Counted from the first letter of the stretch, positions 17,470-27,350 are shown. The stretch is 64,000 nt of DNA from JAVKDP01 sp040222185 (GCA_040222185.1 JAVKDP010000025.1:15785-79784), one strand, 5' to 3'. Made by a program: numbers and translations. Notes: generated from the sequence alone by a model not told the origin.

Positions 17470-20064
17470 TTATTTTATCAGAACCATCTGCTTCACTAAG
17501 CTACTTGATCCCGTTTGCAGTCTATAGATATACACACCACTTGATAGCGATCTCGCATCAAATAATACTTCGTGACTTCCCGCCTGCTGACTCCCATCAT
17601 ATAGAGTTGCTACCTTTTGGCCTTGAATATTGAAGACCTCAAGTAATACATCTCCCGAAGTCGGAATTGAATACGAAATTTTCGTGGAGGGATTAAACGG
17701 ATTCGGATAGTTTTGATCCAGTGTAATCTCGTTTGGAATAACTCCTTCATCTTCTGTAGAGACAACACCAGAAATGGTCAATTCTATTGGAATCTCTATT
17801 CTTGAAGAAGCTTCTGCATTTGTATTTATAACTAGTTTTGACCTGTATGTCCCGTTTGGGGTCCCGTCTGCTTTAAACGTTAGGATAGTACTGGTTTCTT
17901 CATCCGGTCTCACAAACCCAGCTGTTTTACTTATTGATAACCATGGATAAGGTTTTTCATAACGAATAACAGAATATCGATCTATGTCTATCGAGGCTCC
18001 GGCAACTTTGTTTGCTGAATAAATAACTATCTCGCCTGGAGTGTTTCCCGATTTGTTTAATTCTACTTCTTTTACAAGAACCGAATCAATAAAATAACTA
18101 AATATCCCTTCTTGTGAATTATAATCAACTTCGACTCTATGGTATTTGCCTGGCTCAACACTAACACCTGTTGATATGTATGAAATATTGCCAATTTCAT
18201 TTCGCTCTGCCGTTGAAAAAACACCTCCATTAATCCTTATACCTGAAGAAAGCGTTCTCGTTTTACTATCTAGGAAAAAGACTTCGTATTCTTCACTGTT
18301 TACCCCTTCGATATCAGAAACCCTAACATCAAATCCTGCTCGGTAAGAGGCGAAAATGATTGGTCCAAGATAAGGCCCTATTATTGTTCTCTCTTGCTCA
18401 CTCCCGCTACTTGAAAGCCGCAAGTGATTATCTCCATCTACCGGAGCCTCATCTGAAATAGTAATATTGGACCCTGAAAATGTTCTCCATGAATTCACTG
18501 CCGAATAACCACTTGTAAGGTAGCCGTCAGAACTTTCAAAGCTTGTACTATAAATAGTTACTTCAGTAATATCTTTTTTAGCAATCGACCCTTTATTTTT
18601 AGCTACGGTGTGCTGTTGTAATTCAAAGTCAACATCGAAATCCAGATTAGAAAGCCCTGTATTCTCAATAGTTACAGGCACATCAATTGATTCTCCTTGA
18701 TTTAAGTTAACTTCGATACTTTCTGTGGAAACGCCAAGAACCGGAGGGTCTATCTTTGATTGCCTATAAGAGGATACCACACCTTTGATCTTCTTTATAC
18801 TCAGAGATGCATTTGTTACATCAATTGGATTGTCTGTTCCTGCTGTTGTTCCCTGCCATTTAACGGATGGATTAGAGAATACAGGTATTCGCTCTAACCC
18901 TCCTGTCGTATATGCCATGACCGTAGCAATACTATCTACCAGGTCTTGATAACCAACTGATTCATGGAAAACACCCCCTGTCACCGGGGCTTGTTGTATT
19001 GTCTGTGTTCTTGAATGGAAGTTACCCAGGTTGTGTCCAAGCTCATGAACTACGGTATAACTGTTACCTGCCTGTCGAATATTGTTGAGTGAAAATGTTA
19101 GGTCTGCATTTCCAGTTCGGTCAGTAACCACCCAGGCTACACCTCCTGTATCATTTACATCCACAAAAAGTGTCACCATATCTGCTCCGTACTGATTTCT
19201 CAAATCATGAACTTCATCCATTTCACCATCGGTTATACCAAATGGATTAAAAGATGGTGAAGCAGTAAACATCCTTAGTATTTCCCCTGAAGGTTGCCCA
19301 AAAGCCTCATTGAATTCTAACTCATGAGTATATACCAACCTTAGAGTAACCGGGACCTTACTATTATCTAGCGCTGTTTGCGATAGATTCATTGCCTGAG
19401 CCATCAAGTCTGATATTCTTGAAAACTCATTACTACTTCTGGCCCAGAGATCTGCGTCCTGGGTATATGCTATCATGATGTCTATCGTTGAGTTTGATTT
19501 CTGAGAACTAAAAACACCAGTCTGTGGAATTGCTTTATGTCTACTTTTCCTCTCTTCTACATTTGAAACTTTTGCTTGCTCCAGCATTCTAGGAATGTTT
19601 GCCTCTTCTGAACCGGTAGTACATTCCAAAATTTCTTCCGGTTTACTTTTCATATAGTTTCTCTTCTCCTTTGAAGAAAAACTGAAGTGGTAATTGTTCT
19701 TATGAGACTCATGATATAGCCCGTTCAAAACCCCCTCGTTATAAGTAAAACTAAAAACCTTTCCTTCTTCGGTTTCAGAAGCAGCCCTATATGATTTAAT
19801 CCCGGGGATATACTCACTAACCCTGGTAATAACTAGCTCTTCCTGACCAGTTAATGTTTGTACTGAAATCCTGGTGCCTTCTTTAATTTTATCTTCTGAA
19901 AACAGCTCATCATTTAACTCATAAAAAACAGCTGCGTCCGAATTTTTTGCTTTGACTAAGTCAGAGTCTGAGCTTATTGGTATTGTATTAAACTCTAAAA
20001 CTTCCTGTGCGTTGACAAATCCAACACATAGGAATAGCAGGAGGATTGTATTAGTTACTTTCAT
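17470..20064 (-). CDS. Secreted reprolysin-like metzincin metalloprotease with T9SS sorting domain
   Basis: 864 residues from the ATG at 20064. An in-frame ATG also exists at 20130, but only the inner start places a signal peptide (KVTNTILLLFLCVGFVNAQ) at the N-terminus. The catalytic zinc motif is HELGHNLGNFH (His340, Glu341, His344, Gly347, His350) with a Met-turn VMAYTTGG downstream, so this is a metzincin of the reprolysin-like class. After a propeptide-like N-terminal region and the protease domain come a choice-of-anchor/Ig-like segment, a concanavalin-like segment and a C-terminal T9SS sorting domain ([16 protein letters not shown] ... KQMVLIK). It likely degrades external proteins. 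Confidence 0.9.
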   Translation of the reverse strand: MKVTNTILLLFLCVGFVNAQEVLEFNTIPISSDSDLVKAKNSDAAVFYELNDELFSEDKIKEGTRISVQTLTGQEELVITRVSEYIPGIKSYRAASETEEGKVFSFTYNEGVLNGLYHESHKNNYHFSFSSKEKRNYMKSKPEEILECTTGSEEANIPRMLEQAKVSNVEERKSRHKAIPQTGVFSSQKSNSTIDIMIAYTQDADLWARSSNEFSRISDLMAQAMNLSQTALDNSKVPVTLRLVYTHELEFNEAFGQPSGEILRMFTASPSFNPFGITDGEMDEVHDLRNQYGADMVTLFVDVNDTGGVAWVVTDRTGNADLTFSLNNIRQAGNSYTVVHELGHNLGNFHSRTQTIQQAPVTGGVFHESVGYQDLVDSIATVMAYTTGGLERIPVFSNPSVKWQGTTAGTDNPIDVTNASLSIKKIKGVVSSYRQSKIDPPVLGVSTESIEVNLNQGESIDVPVTIENTGLSNLDFDVDFELQQHTVAKNKGSIAKKDITEVTIYSTSFESSDGYLTSGYSAVNSWRTFSGSNITISDEAPVDGDNHLRLSSSGSEQERTIIGPYLGPIIFASYRAGFDVRVSDIEGVNSEEYEVFFLDSKTRTLSSGIRINGGVFSTAERNEIGNISYISTGVSVEPGKYHRVEVDYNSQEGIFSYFIDSVLVKEVELNKSGNTPGEIVIYSANKVAGASIDIDRYSVIRYEKPYPWLSISKTAGFVRPDEETSTILTFKADGTPNGTYRSKLVINTNAEASSRIEIPIELTISGVVSTEDEGVIPNEITLDQNYPNPFNPSTKISYSIPTSGDVLLEVFNIQGQKVATLYDGSQQAGSHEVLFDARSLSSGVYIYRLQTGSSSLVKQMVLIK

Positions 20065-20177
20065 GACCACTTTATTATTAATAGTTTTAAAACTTGTCCT
20101 AAATTTTGTCTGGTAATATAATGATTTCAATAAATTTACTAACGGATTTTTACTGCCCGGATTATCTCGGACTGATA

Positions 20178-21311
20178 TCAGGCAAATCTATCCGCAAGCC
20201 TGTTAATAAGATAACCAGACTCTTCTAATGCCTGTGTTGCAAATTTCCCGAAGAAGTCCGTAACTCCCTCGAACTCATGGATAAAGCCTTCCCGATCATT
20301 GTTTCTAACCAATTCAGCCAGTTTTTTATGGTGATCGAAAAAGTTGAGTAGCATCTCTCTTCTCTCCTCATTTGAAAAAACAATATCAGCATATAGTTCT
20401 GCACTTTGTGCGAAAATCCGGCCTGTCATCATCAGTTCTGCCCTGTAAATTGGAGACGAGTAATCTAACATATCTACCGGCTTTAAATCGTAATGTTCCA
20501 TAAAAGAACCGTGCAATAACGCTACAAAGTGTCGAAGCCCCTGAACAAGGTGCATTACATGATCATGCTTTGTAGGGTCTGCTTTTATTATCCTCATGCC
20601 CCATAATTCGCATTGATTTATATACCAATCCGCTTGTTCGGAGTCACGGGCAGGGCAAACCACCATTAATTGCTTGGATAGGTTCTCTACATCAGGACCA
20701 TGCATGGGGTGAAGTCCAATTACCGGCCCGTCATGTGCTTCCAACATTGCATCTATTGGTGAAGTCTTATTGCTGGTAAAGTCTGCAAGAATCGTGCTTT
20801 TTGAAATTTTTCCCTTAAGTCGTCGAATAACTTGCTCTGTTACATTTATTGGAACTGTAATAATGATCAGATCAAGCTTAACAGACAACTCTTCTAGTTC
20901 GTGCCAGTTTCCTTTGTCGATAGAATAAGCATAATGACCTGTTTGAGAAGTAATTCGCTTATATAACTTCCCCATCCCTCCTTCACCACCAATATAAAGA
21001 ATGTGCTTAGGTTCAGGGGTGGCTATTGGAAATTTTTGTTGAGATTGACTCGCTCTTGAAGAACTCATAATCATTCTCAAAAAATCCTCCGCCCAATCCG
21101 GATCAATCCCCTTTTGAGAAGCAAGTGCTTTAAATGATTCACTTTTTTCCTTTTCCCGCATAGGAACAAATACAGGTAATTTGTTCTCTACTTTCGCTCG
21201 CACAACGTCCTGTACGGTTTTTGAACGCTCCGCTAAGAGATCTAAGATTTCTTCGTCTATTTCGTCAATGCGTTTTCGCGGACTTTCTAATTCTTTATGG
21301 CGATGCGGCAT
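20178..21311 (-). CDS. tyrA: Bifunctional chorismate mutase / prephenate dehydrogenase (T-protein)
   Basis: 377 residues, tyrosine biosynthesis: chorismate to prephenate, then to 4-hydroxyphenylpyruvate. Residues 1-90 are an AroQ-type chorismate mutase (RKRIDEIDEEILDLLAERS, then KVENKLPVF). The rest matches E. coli TyrA in order: a nucleotide-binding segment beginning YIGGEGGMGKLYKR, the TVPINVTEQVI strand, ADFTSNK, GLHPMHGPD with the conserved active-site His region, DHVMHLVQGLRHF and SSPIYRAELMMTGRIFAQ. This fused arrangement is typical of gamma-proteobacteria and some Bacteroidota relatives. It is divergent from uvrB with an 88 bp spacer. Confidence 0.93.
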   Translation of the reverse strand: MPHRHKELESPRKRIDEIDEEILDLLAERSKTVQDVVRAKVENKLPVFVPMREKEKSESFKALASQKGIDPDWAEDFLRMIMSSSRASQSQQKFPIATPEPKHILYIGGEGGMGKLYKRITSQTGHYAYSIDKGNWHELEELSVKLDLIIITVPINVTEQVIRRLKGKISKSTILADFTSNKTSPIDAMLEAHDGPVIGLHPMHGPDVENLSKQLMVVCPARDSEQADWYINQCELWGMRIIKADPTKHDHVMHLVQGLRHFVALLHGSFMEHYDLKPVDMLDYSSPIYRAELMMTGRIFAQSAELYADIVFSNEERREMLLNFFDHHKKLAELVRNNDREGFIHEFEGVTDFFGKFATQALEESGYLINRLADRFA

Positions 21312-21399
21312 GTTTAATTTCTTTCTTTTGTTTACTGGACATTAATCTAAATGAATTTACCTTTCTTTTTGGTCTATTTTCATCTGAAATTGTTTTTTT

Positions 21400-23454
21400 A
21401 TGTCTCAATTTAAACTGAACTCTCCCTATCAACCAGCCGGAGATCAACCAACTGCAATCGCAGAGCTTACCGAAGGAATAAACGCCGGGGATAAGTTCCA
21501 GACATTACTTGGAATCACTGGCTCCGGAAAAACCCGTACTATCGCCAATGTATTAGAAAATGTTCAGCGGCCAACGCTTGTAATGAGTCATAATAAAACT
21601 CTAGCAGCACAGCTCTTTCGTGAGTTAAGTGATTTTTTTCCTGATAACAGGGTTGAGTTTTTTATTTCGTACTACGACTACTATCAGCCGGAGGCATATC
21701 TCTCTGCCCAGGATAAATACATAGAAAAAGACCTTTCGATTAACGAAGAAATACAACGGCTTCGATTAAGGGCTACCAGCTCTCTTCTTTCAGGTAGGCG
21801 CGATGTAATCATCGTTTCTTCTGTTAGTTGTATTTATGGTATTGGATCTCCCTCTGAATACGCAAAGCTTATTGTTTCCCTAAAGACAGGAATGGAGATT
21901 CCACGCAACACTCTTCTCTACGATTTAGTCGATCTGCACTATACCCGTAACGATCATGAATTTAAGCGTGGCGTATTTAGAGTACGAGGCGATGTAATTG
22001 ATGTGTACCCTGCTTATTCCGATGAAGGGCTACGGATAACAATGTGGGGTGATGAAATTGAAAAACTTCAGCTTTTTAATACCGATACCGGTGGAGTTAT
22101 TGAAGAAGTAAATGAATTTAAAATCTATCCTGCTTCACATTATGTAACTACAAAGTCCAGGCTAGAGCAATCCATTCAGCAAATCAGGGAAGAACTCCAA
22201 TGGCGAACCAAGGTCTTAATTGATGAAGAAAAGTTTCTTGAGGCCAAGCGTATCGAGCAACGCACGTTGTTTGATATCGAAATGATTCAGGAAATTGGGT
22301 ATTGTTCGGGTATCGAAAACTACTCGAGATATTTAAGTGCCCGAAAACCCGGCGAACGCCCATTCTGCTTAATGGATTACTTCCCTGAAGATTATCTTGT
22401 AGTTGTGGATGAAAGCCACCAGACCATCCCCCAAATCTCTGCGATGTACGGAGGAGACCGATCAAGAAAAGTACAACTGGTAGATCACGGGTTCAGGCTT
22501 CCTTCTGCTCTGGATAATCGCCCCTTAACCTTTGACGAATGGGAAAGCCTGGTGAACCAGGTAATCTTTGTAAGTGCTACCCCAAGCGATTATGAACTGG
22601 AAAAAAGCGACGGGGTATATACTGAGCAGTTAATTCGACCAACAGGGCTTATGGAACCGGAGATTGAAGTCAGGCCACTTGGAAATCAAGTTGATGATTT
22701 ACTTGATGAAATACGAAAACGCATTGAAAAGAAAGAGCGGGTACTTGTAATCACACTGACTAAAAGACTTAGTGAAGAGTTAAGCGAGTATCTAAAAAAC
22801 GTCGGGATTTCTGCTGCTTATATGCATAGTGAGCTTGACGCATTAGAGCGAATTGAGGTTATTTTTAAATACCGGCGTGGAGATTTTGATGTGCTGGTGG
22901 GAATTAACCTTCTTCGGGAGGGAATAGATATACCTGAACTAAGCTTAGTTGCTATCATGGACGCAGATAAAGAAGGCTTCCTTAGATCAGCAACTTCTCT
23001 CTTTCAAATAGTTGGGCGAGCAGCTCGAAATGCAAAGGGAAAGGCCATCTTATATGCTGATAAAATCACTGACAGTATGCGAAAAGTAATTGATGAAACG
23101 AACCGGCGCCGGGAAGTCCAGGAAGAATACAATCGAGATAATGGTATAACTCCGGAGACTATAAATAAGGAACTTAAACCGCTGGTTGATCCTACGCTTA
23201 TATCAAACAAATCCTTTGATTACGATAAAGAAGCTCAAAAAGCTGCCGAACAAGACTATCTGGAATCAATCAAGGTAGCAGATGACGGAATTCAGTATAA
23301 GGCTAGTCCTGCAATGAACGAAGTTACTTTTGAAAGTAAGGATAAACTGATCGCTCATTTACGAGAGACGATGCTTCAATCAGCGCGAAATATGGAGTTT
23401 GAGGAAGCCGCCAGAATCAGGGACCAGATCGAAAAGCTGGAAAAGGAGCTTTAA
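21400..23454 (+). CDS. uvrB: Excinuclease ABC subunit B
   Basis: 684 residues, the usual length. Damage-verifying helicase-like subunit of nucleotide excision repair. Walker A GITGSGKT at residues 38-45, the beta-hairpin region beginning YYDYYQPEAYL, DEXX-like VVDESH, motif VSATPSDYELEKSDG, helicase motifs V/VI in LVGINLLREGIDIPE and QIVGRAARNAKG, and a C-terminal UVR domain (MEFEEAARIRDQIEKLEKEL). The partners uvrA and uvrC are not in the window. Confidence 0.98.
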   Translation: MSQFKLNSPYQPAGDQPTAIAELTEGINAGDKFQTLLGITGSGKTRTIANVLENVQRPTLVMSHNKTLAAQLFRELSDFFPDNRVEFFISYYDYYQPEAYLSAQDKYIEKDLSINEEIQRLRLRATSSLLSGRRDVIIVSSVSCIYGIGSPSEYAKLIVSLKTGMEIPRNTLLYDLVDLHYTRNDHEFKRGVFRVRGDVIDVYPAYSDEGLRITMWGDEIEKLQLFNTDTGGVIEEVNEFKIYPASHYVTTKSRLEQSIQQIREELQWRTKVLIDEEKFLEAKRIEQRTLFDIEMIQEIGYCSGIENYSRYLSARKPGERPFCLMDYFPEDYLVVVDESHQTIPQISAMYGGDRSRKVQLVDHGFRLPSALDNRPLTFDEWESLVNQVIFVSATPSDYELEKSDGVYTEQLIRPTGLMEPEIEVRPLGNQVDDLLDEIRKRIEKKERVLVITLTKRLSEELSEYLKNVGISAAYMHSELDALERIEVIFKYRRGDFDVLVGINLLREGIDIPELSLVAIMDADKEGFLRSATSLFQIVGRAARNAKGKAILYADKITDSMRKVIDETNRRREVQEEYNRDNGITPETINKELKPLVDPTLISNKSFDYDKEAQKAAEQDYLESIKVADDGIQYKASPAMNEVTFESKDKLIAHLRETMLQSARNMEFEEAARIRDQIEKLEKEL

Positions 23455-23554
23455 GAGAATAAAAAAGGGAGCAGAGGTTCAAGTCTACCCCCTGAGGGAT
23501 TTATGGAGATTCGTTTATTAAAAGCTCGTATAGAACTCTGCAAAAGGAACTTTA

Positions 23555-24001
23555 TTATCCTTCAATTCCGACTTTCTTACAAAGTCGGCCTAACTCCTTC
23601 AATTCCTCAGGGGTAAGAACTGAGTATTCATCAACTATTTTCTCAACATGTTTAGGGAAAAACTCTTCTATAAATTTCTTTCCCTTCTTTGTTAACTCTA
23701 TGATAACCGCCCTGCGGTCTCTCGGGTCTGTTTTTCTGGTAGCGAAATTTCTTTTCTCTAGATTATCAATTACTAAAGTAATGTTTCCGCCACTCTTTAG
23801 AATTTTTCGCCCTAATTCTTTCTGGTTTTGAGGACCTATATGCAGTAATGCTTCCAAAATCCCAAACTGGCTAACGGTAAGGTTTTCATCGGCTAAATGT
23901 CGGGCGAGCCGATTATTTATACTTTCCGTAGCCCTCGTCATCTTGATGAAAGTGTTTAGCGTATCTATTTCTTTTTGGGATCCTTTATAGTACGTCGGCA
24001 T
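23555..24001 (-). CDS. MarR-family transcriptional regulator
   Basis: 148 residues, winged-helix repressor family. The DNA-binding region includes LTVSQFGILEALLHIGPQNQ, GRKILKSGGNITLVIDNLEKR and the wing ATRKTDPRDRRAVIIELTKKG with the conserved DxRDRR. Dimerisation helices lie at both ends. MarR proteins respond to small aromatic or oxidising ligands and usually control a neighbour, but the nearest genes are uvrB (convergent) and xth, so the target is unclear. Confidence 0.9.
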   Translation of the reverse strand: MPTYYKGSQKEIDTLNTFIKMTRATESINNRLARHLADENLTVSQFGILEALLHIGPQNQKELGRKILKSGGNITLVIDNLEKRNFATRKTDPRDRRAVIIELTKKGKKFIEEFFPKHVEKIVDEYSVLTPEELKELGRLCKKVGIEG

Positions 24002-24060
24002 ATCAGGCTAATCTAATAGTTTAACATCAAACAAACCAAATGCAACTATTGGCCGTTCGG

Positions 24061-24831
24061 TTACAGATCGTAGGTTATGGAAACCGGCGCATGATCAGAA
24101 ATATCCCAGTCCTTTTCTATGGACGCTTCAACGGCTTTTTCAGCTAACCCATTGGTAGCAAAATGATAATCGATTCTCCAACCCTTATTTCTTTCTTTTG
24201 ATGCAGCCCTATAGCTCCACCAAGAATAAAGGTCTTTTTCGCCTGGCTTGAGTTTTCGGAACACATCTACATACCCGGTTTCCAAAAAACTGGTTATCCA
24301 GGCTCTTTCTTCCGGTAAAAACCCGGATGTTTTGTTCTGTTGGTGAGGATTATGGATATCTATTTCCTGATGACAAATGTTAAAATCCCCACAAAAAAGG
24401 GTTGGTTTATCATCATCCACAAATTTCTTTCCGAAAGCTATGAAGTCTTCCAAAAAACTAATTTTTAAATCCTGACGAATATCTCCTGTTGTACCACTTG
24501 GCACATAAACTGAAAACAACCGGAAGTTTTCATACTCAGCCATAATCACCCTGCCTTCAGAGTCAATCCAGTCAACTCCCATTCCTTCAGCTATAGAAAT
24601 TGGTTTTACCTTGCTATACACGCCAACTCCTGAATACCCTTTTTTTTCTGCAATATGATAGGAGGTATGGTATCCAAGAGTTTCTAACTCTTCGGGTATT
24701 TGATCTATCCCGGCTCTTAGTTCCTGGAAACATATGATATCCGGATTCGATTTACTTAACCAATCCATTAACCCCTTTCGGTGGGCCGCCCTTACCCCAT
24801 TTATATTATACGAGCTAATTTTTAGCATCAA
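24061..24831 (-). CDS. xth: Exodeoxyribonuclease III / AP endonuclease
   Basis: 256 residues, base-excision repair; cuts 5' of abasic sites. Motifs of the EEP fold: SYNINGVRAA (Asn), CFQELR (metal-binding Glu), GVGVYSKV, SVYVPSG, CGDFNICHQEIDIHNP (Asp/Asn), WRIDYHFAT and the terminal SDHAPV (catalytic Asp-His). The start codon overlaps the tyrS stop by 4 bp (ATGA), so the two are translationally coupled at the end of a yqeY-cvpA-tyrS-xth operon. Confidence 0.95.
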   Translation of the reverse strand: MMLKISSYNINGVRAAHRKGLMDWLSKSNPDIICFQELRAGIDQIPEELETLGYHTSYHIAEKKGYSGVGVYSKVKPISIAEGMGVDWIDSEGRVIMAEYENFRLFSVYVPSGTTGDIRQDLKISFLEDFIAFGKKFVDDDKPTLFCGDFNICHQEIDIHNPHQQNKTSGFLPEERAWITSFLETGYVDVFRKLKPGEKDLYSWWSYRAASKERNKGWRIDYHFATNGLAEKAVEASIEKDWDISDHAPVSITYDL

Positions 24832-26042
24832 GCTCCTTTAAGAATCGCGTACTTTCTCTTTCCTACTTTAAGAATCTTTTCTTCACCTTCAGAAAGAGAA
24901 ATTTCTAACCCTGGGTCCGAAACTTTAATATCGTCCAGGCTTACCCCGCCTTGCTTTATCAGACGCTTTGTTTCCCCGTTACTCGGCGAGAACTTCAGTT
25001 CTGAAATGATTTCCATTAACCGTTTTGGAGTCCCTGAAGTTAATTCCATAACAGGAGCATCATCAGGTACCTGCTTGTTTATCACGGTTTGCTCAAAGTG
25101 CTCCCTGGCTCCGATAGCAGCTTCTTCTCCGTGATACAGTTTGGTAATTATAAATGCTAAATCATGTTTGGCGTTTCTTGGATCAGATTCAGCTTTTTCT
25201 TTAATAACTGGTAATTCCTGATTTCCGATATCAGTGACCAATTCAAAATAGGTATAGATGAGATCATCTGGGATTGAAAGTGATTTCCCGTACATATCGT
25301 TGGCATTCTCATCAATACCGATGTAGTTATCATACGATTTCGACATTTTAGCCGAACCATCAGTTCCAACCAATAACGGCATCATTAAGCAAATTTGTGG
25401 CTCAATATTGCTGTCTTTTTGAAGCTGACGGCCTACCAACAGGTTAAACTTTTGGTCTGTTCCACCAAGCTCTACATCATTCTCTAGGTATACAGAGTCC
25501 TGTCCTTGTGCCAGTGGATATAGAAACTCATGTAGTGAAATGGGTTCATTTTTCTCGAACCTTTTCGAAAAATCATCTCTTTCAATCATCCTGGCAACAG
25601 TCATTTTTGAAGTAAGTTTAATTACATCAATAAAGCTCATTGGGCCTAACCAATCATTGTTATTTACGATTGTAAGCCTGTCGATATCCAGTATTTTCTT
25701 TGCCTGATCAATATAGGATTGTGCATTTTCATCAACCTCACTCTCAGTAAGTGGAGGCCTTGTAGTATTTTGACCTGTAGGGTCACCTATCATCGCTGTG
25801 AAGCCTCCAATTATTAATACAGCATGATGCCCCAGGTCCTGGAACTGGCGAAGTTTTCTTAACACGACCGAGTGCCCTAAATGCAGATCCGGGCGCGTTG
25901 GATCAACACCTAGCTTTATCTTAAGTGGTTTATTTTCCTTCAGTGATTTTTTGAGCTTTTCCTTTAGCTCTTCAACCGGAACTATTTCTGTTGTTCCTCT
26001 TTGGATGATTTCTAATTGTTCTTCTACAGGAAGAAATGCCAT
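24828..26042 (-). CDS. tyrS: Tyrosyl-tRNA synthetase
   Basis: 404 residues. Class I synthetase that charges tRNA-Tyr. HIGH-type signature appears as HLGHS (about residue 53), the tyrosine-binding YPLAQGQDSVYL and GGTDQKFNLLVGRQ, the KMSKS loop (AKMSKSYDN), and a C-terminal S4 RNA-binding domain (RLIKQGGVSLDDIKV ... ILKVGKRKYAIL). The short HLGH form and length fit the TyrRS type II (TyrZ-like) group. No T-box leader is visible upstream, since cvpA lies 1 bp away. Confidence 0.96.
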   Translation of the reverse strand: MAFLPVEEQLEIIQRGTTEIVPVEELKEKLKKSLKENKPLKIKLGVDPTRPDLHLGHSVVLRKLRQFQDLGHHAVLIIGGFTAMIGDPTGQNTTRPPLTESEVDENAQSYIDQAKKILDIDRLTIVNNNDWLGPMSFIDVIKLTSKMTVARMIERDDFSKRFEKNEPISLHEFLYPLAQGQDSVYLENDVELGGTDQKFNLLVGRQLQKDSNIEPQICLMMPLLVGTDGSAKMSKSYDNYIGIDENANDMYGKSLSIPDDLIYTYFELVTDIGNQELPVIKEKAESDPRNAKHDLAFIITKLYHGEEAAIGAREHFEQTVINKQVPDDAPVMELTSGTPKRLMEIISELKFSPSNGETKRLIKQGGVSLDDIKVSDPGLEISLSEGEEKILKVGKRKYAILKGA

Positions 26043-26043
26043 T

Positions 26044-26625
26044 TTAATTGCCGTTAGTATCTGGTTGTTCGTTAAGAAATGGGATGTTTTCTGCGGGGTT
26101 ATACTTACTCAGGTTTTCCTGGAGGTTCTTTGAAAACCCTTCAGCCCCGGGGTATATGATTGCTACAGCATCATAAGTAACAGGCCCTAATTTGATTATA
26201 TATGGATAAAGAATAGATCCATCCTTTGTCTCATCACTTGGTAAATTGAAACCGGAGAGAAGTATAAGAATAGTACTCACTATCATCCCACTTTTGAGTA
26301 CTCCGAAAGTAGCTCCTAAAATCCTGTTCACGGTACTTAGCTTAACCGCTTTTAATAGTTCTTTAGTCAGATATCCGATTATCGCTATGACTATAAGCGT
26401 TCCCAAAAATAGTATTGCTGCAGACAGGAACGGAATATAAGTTGTCGCACTATCTTCAAAAAAGGGTGCTATTATTATGCTTAAAGCATCCATGTATTTG
26501 AAAGTGAGAAATACGGCTAAAGTAATACCAACTATATTCAGTACTTCTTTAACCAACCCATTCATGGCCCCCTTATATCCGAAATAGAGTAATGGGATAG
26601 CGATTATTAAGTCTGCGATGTGCAT
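26044..26625 (-). CDS. CvpA family inner-membrane protein
   Basis: 193 residues with four hydrophobic segments. Starts IADLIIAIPLLYFGYKGAMNGLVKEV, the typical CvpA N-terminus, and has the conserved VNRILGATFGVLKSGMIVS in the second half, followed by a hydrophilic C-terminal tail ending near the membrane. CvpA was named for colicin V production in E. coli, but its wider role is unclear. It is sandwiched between yqeY and tyrS with 1 bp gaps, so it is part of that operon. Confidence 0.9.
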   Translation of the reverse strand: MHIADLIIAIPLLYFGYKGAMNGLVKEVLNIVGITLAVFLTFKYMDALSIIIAPFFEDSATTYIPFLSAAILFLGTLIVIAIIGYLTKELLKAVKLSTVNRILGATFGVLKSGMIVSTILILLSGFNLPSDETKDGSILYPYIIKLGPVTYDAVAIIYPGAEGFSKNLQENLSKYNPAENIPFLNEQPDTNGN

Positions 26626-26626
26626 A

Positions 26627-27085
26627 TCAAGAGGTTAGTTCTTCTTTAACTAAACGGCTTACCAACGAACCATCGGCCTTTCCTTTTAGTTGCCCCATTA
26701 TGGGACCCATCACTTTACCCATATCCTGCGGTCCGGTTGCACCCATAGCAGAAATTTTTTGTTTTATGATTGCTCTTACTTCATCTTCACCCATCAATTC
26801 CGGTAAATAAGCTTCTATAATAGCCAACTCTGTCTTTTCAATATCTGCAAGATCCTGCCTATTACCTTGTTCGAATTGTGTAATAGAGTCCTTTCTCTGC
26901 TTTGCCGCTTTTGTTAAAACCTGCATAGCCTGAGCATCAGTTAGGTTAGCTTCTCCGCCCTGACGTTGTTCAATTTCCTTCTCCAGCATTTTGGCCTTCA
27001 AAGACCTAAGCACACGCAGTTTATCCTGCTGCTTTGCTTTCATTGCATCTTTTAAATCTGAAAATATCTGGTCTTTAATACTCAT
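26627..27085 (-). CDS. GatB/YqeY domain protein
   Basis: 152 residues, the common length for free-standing YqeY. Contains IFSDLKDAMKAKQQDKLRVLRSLKA, a RKDSITQFEQGNRQDLADIE helix, the YLPELMGEDEVRAIIKQ turn and the C-terminal DMGKVMGPIMGQLKGKADGSLVSRLVKEEL, all diagnostic. This tRNA-binding-like domain also forms the tail of GatB amidotransferase. The free protein's function is not settled. First gene of the minus-strand yqeY-cvpA-tyrS-xth operon. Confidence 0.93.
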   Translation of the reverse strand: MSIKDQIFSDLKDAMKAKQQDKLRVLRSLKAKMLEKEIEQRQGGEANLTDAQAMQVLTKAAKQRKDSITQFEQGNRQDLADIEKTELAIIEAYLPELMGEDEVRAIIKQKISAMGATGPQDMGKVMGPIMGQLKGKADGSLVSRLVKEELTS

Positions 27086-27111
27086 GGTTCTTCTCGATTA
27101 AGTTTGGAAAA

Positions 27112-27152
27112 TAAGCAAAAAAAAAGGTTACACAATTGCTTGCGTAACCTTT
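27112..27152 (-). terminator. Rho-independent terminator of the rpmB-rpmG-DUF4295 operon
   Basis: On the minus strand a 9 bp stem (AAAGGTTAC / GTAACCTTT, arms at 27144-27152 and 27123-27131) is followed by a run of nine or more T residues. It lies 20 bp after the DUF4295 stop and just before the yqeY start, separating the two operons. Confidence 0.85.
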
Positions 27153-27171
27153 AATCTCGTTTTGTACGTGA

Positions 27172-27342
27172 TCAAGCTTTATTCTTTTGAATAAAGTCTT
27201 TTACGCTGTCCTGGTCGATCATCGCTTCGCGATAAGAATACTTACCACTATCATTCTTAGTTGATATTACAACTTTTGCCATACGTCTTGCAGATCTTTT
27301 CGCTTGAAGCGCATCTGCACCGAATACTTGTTTCTTAGCCAT
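27172..27342 (-). CDS. DUF4295 small basic protein
   Basis: 56 residues, shorter than most gene-calling limits, read directly from the sequence: begins MAKKQVFGADALQAKRSARR, continues MAKVVISTKNDSGKYSYREA and ends DFIQKNKA before TGA. This matches the DUF4295 family, which in Bacteroidota and relatives follows rpmB and rpmG and is assumed to be ribosome-associated. Role unproven. It begins 8 bp after rpmG. Confidence 0.88.
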   Translation of the reverse strand: MAKKQVFGADALQAKRSARRMAKVVISTKNDSGKYSYREAMIDQDSVKDFIQKNKA

Positions 27343-27350
27343 TGCTCAAC

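Noticed and set aside
20065..20130. Extended 22-residue N-terminus of the metzincin gene
   Set aside because: It would bury the signal peptide inside the protein; the ATG at 20064 is preferred.
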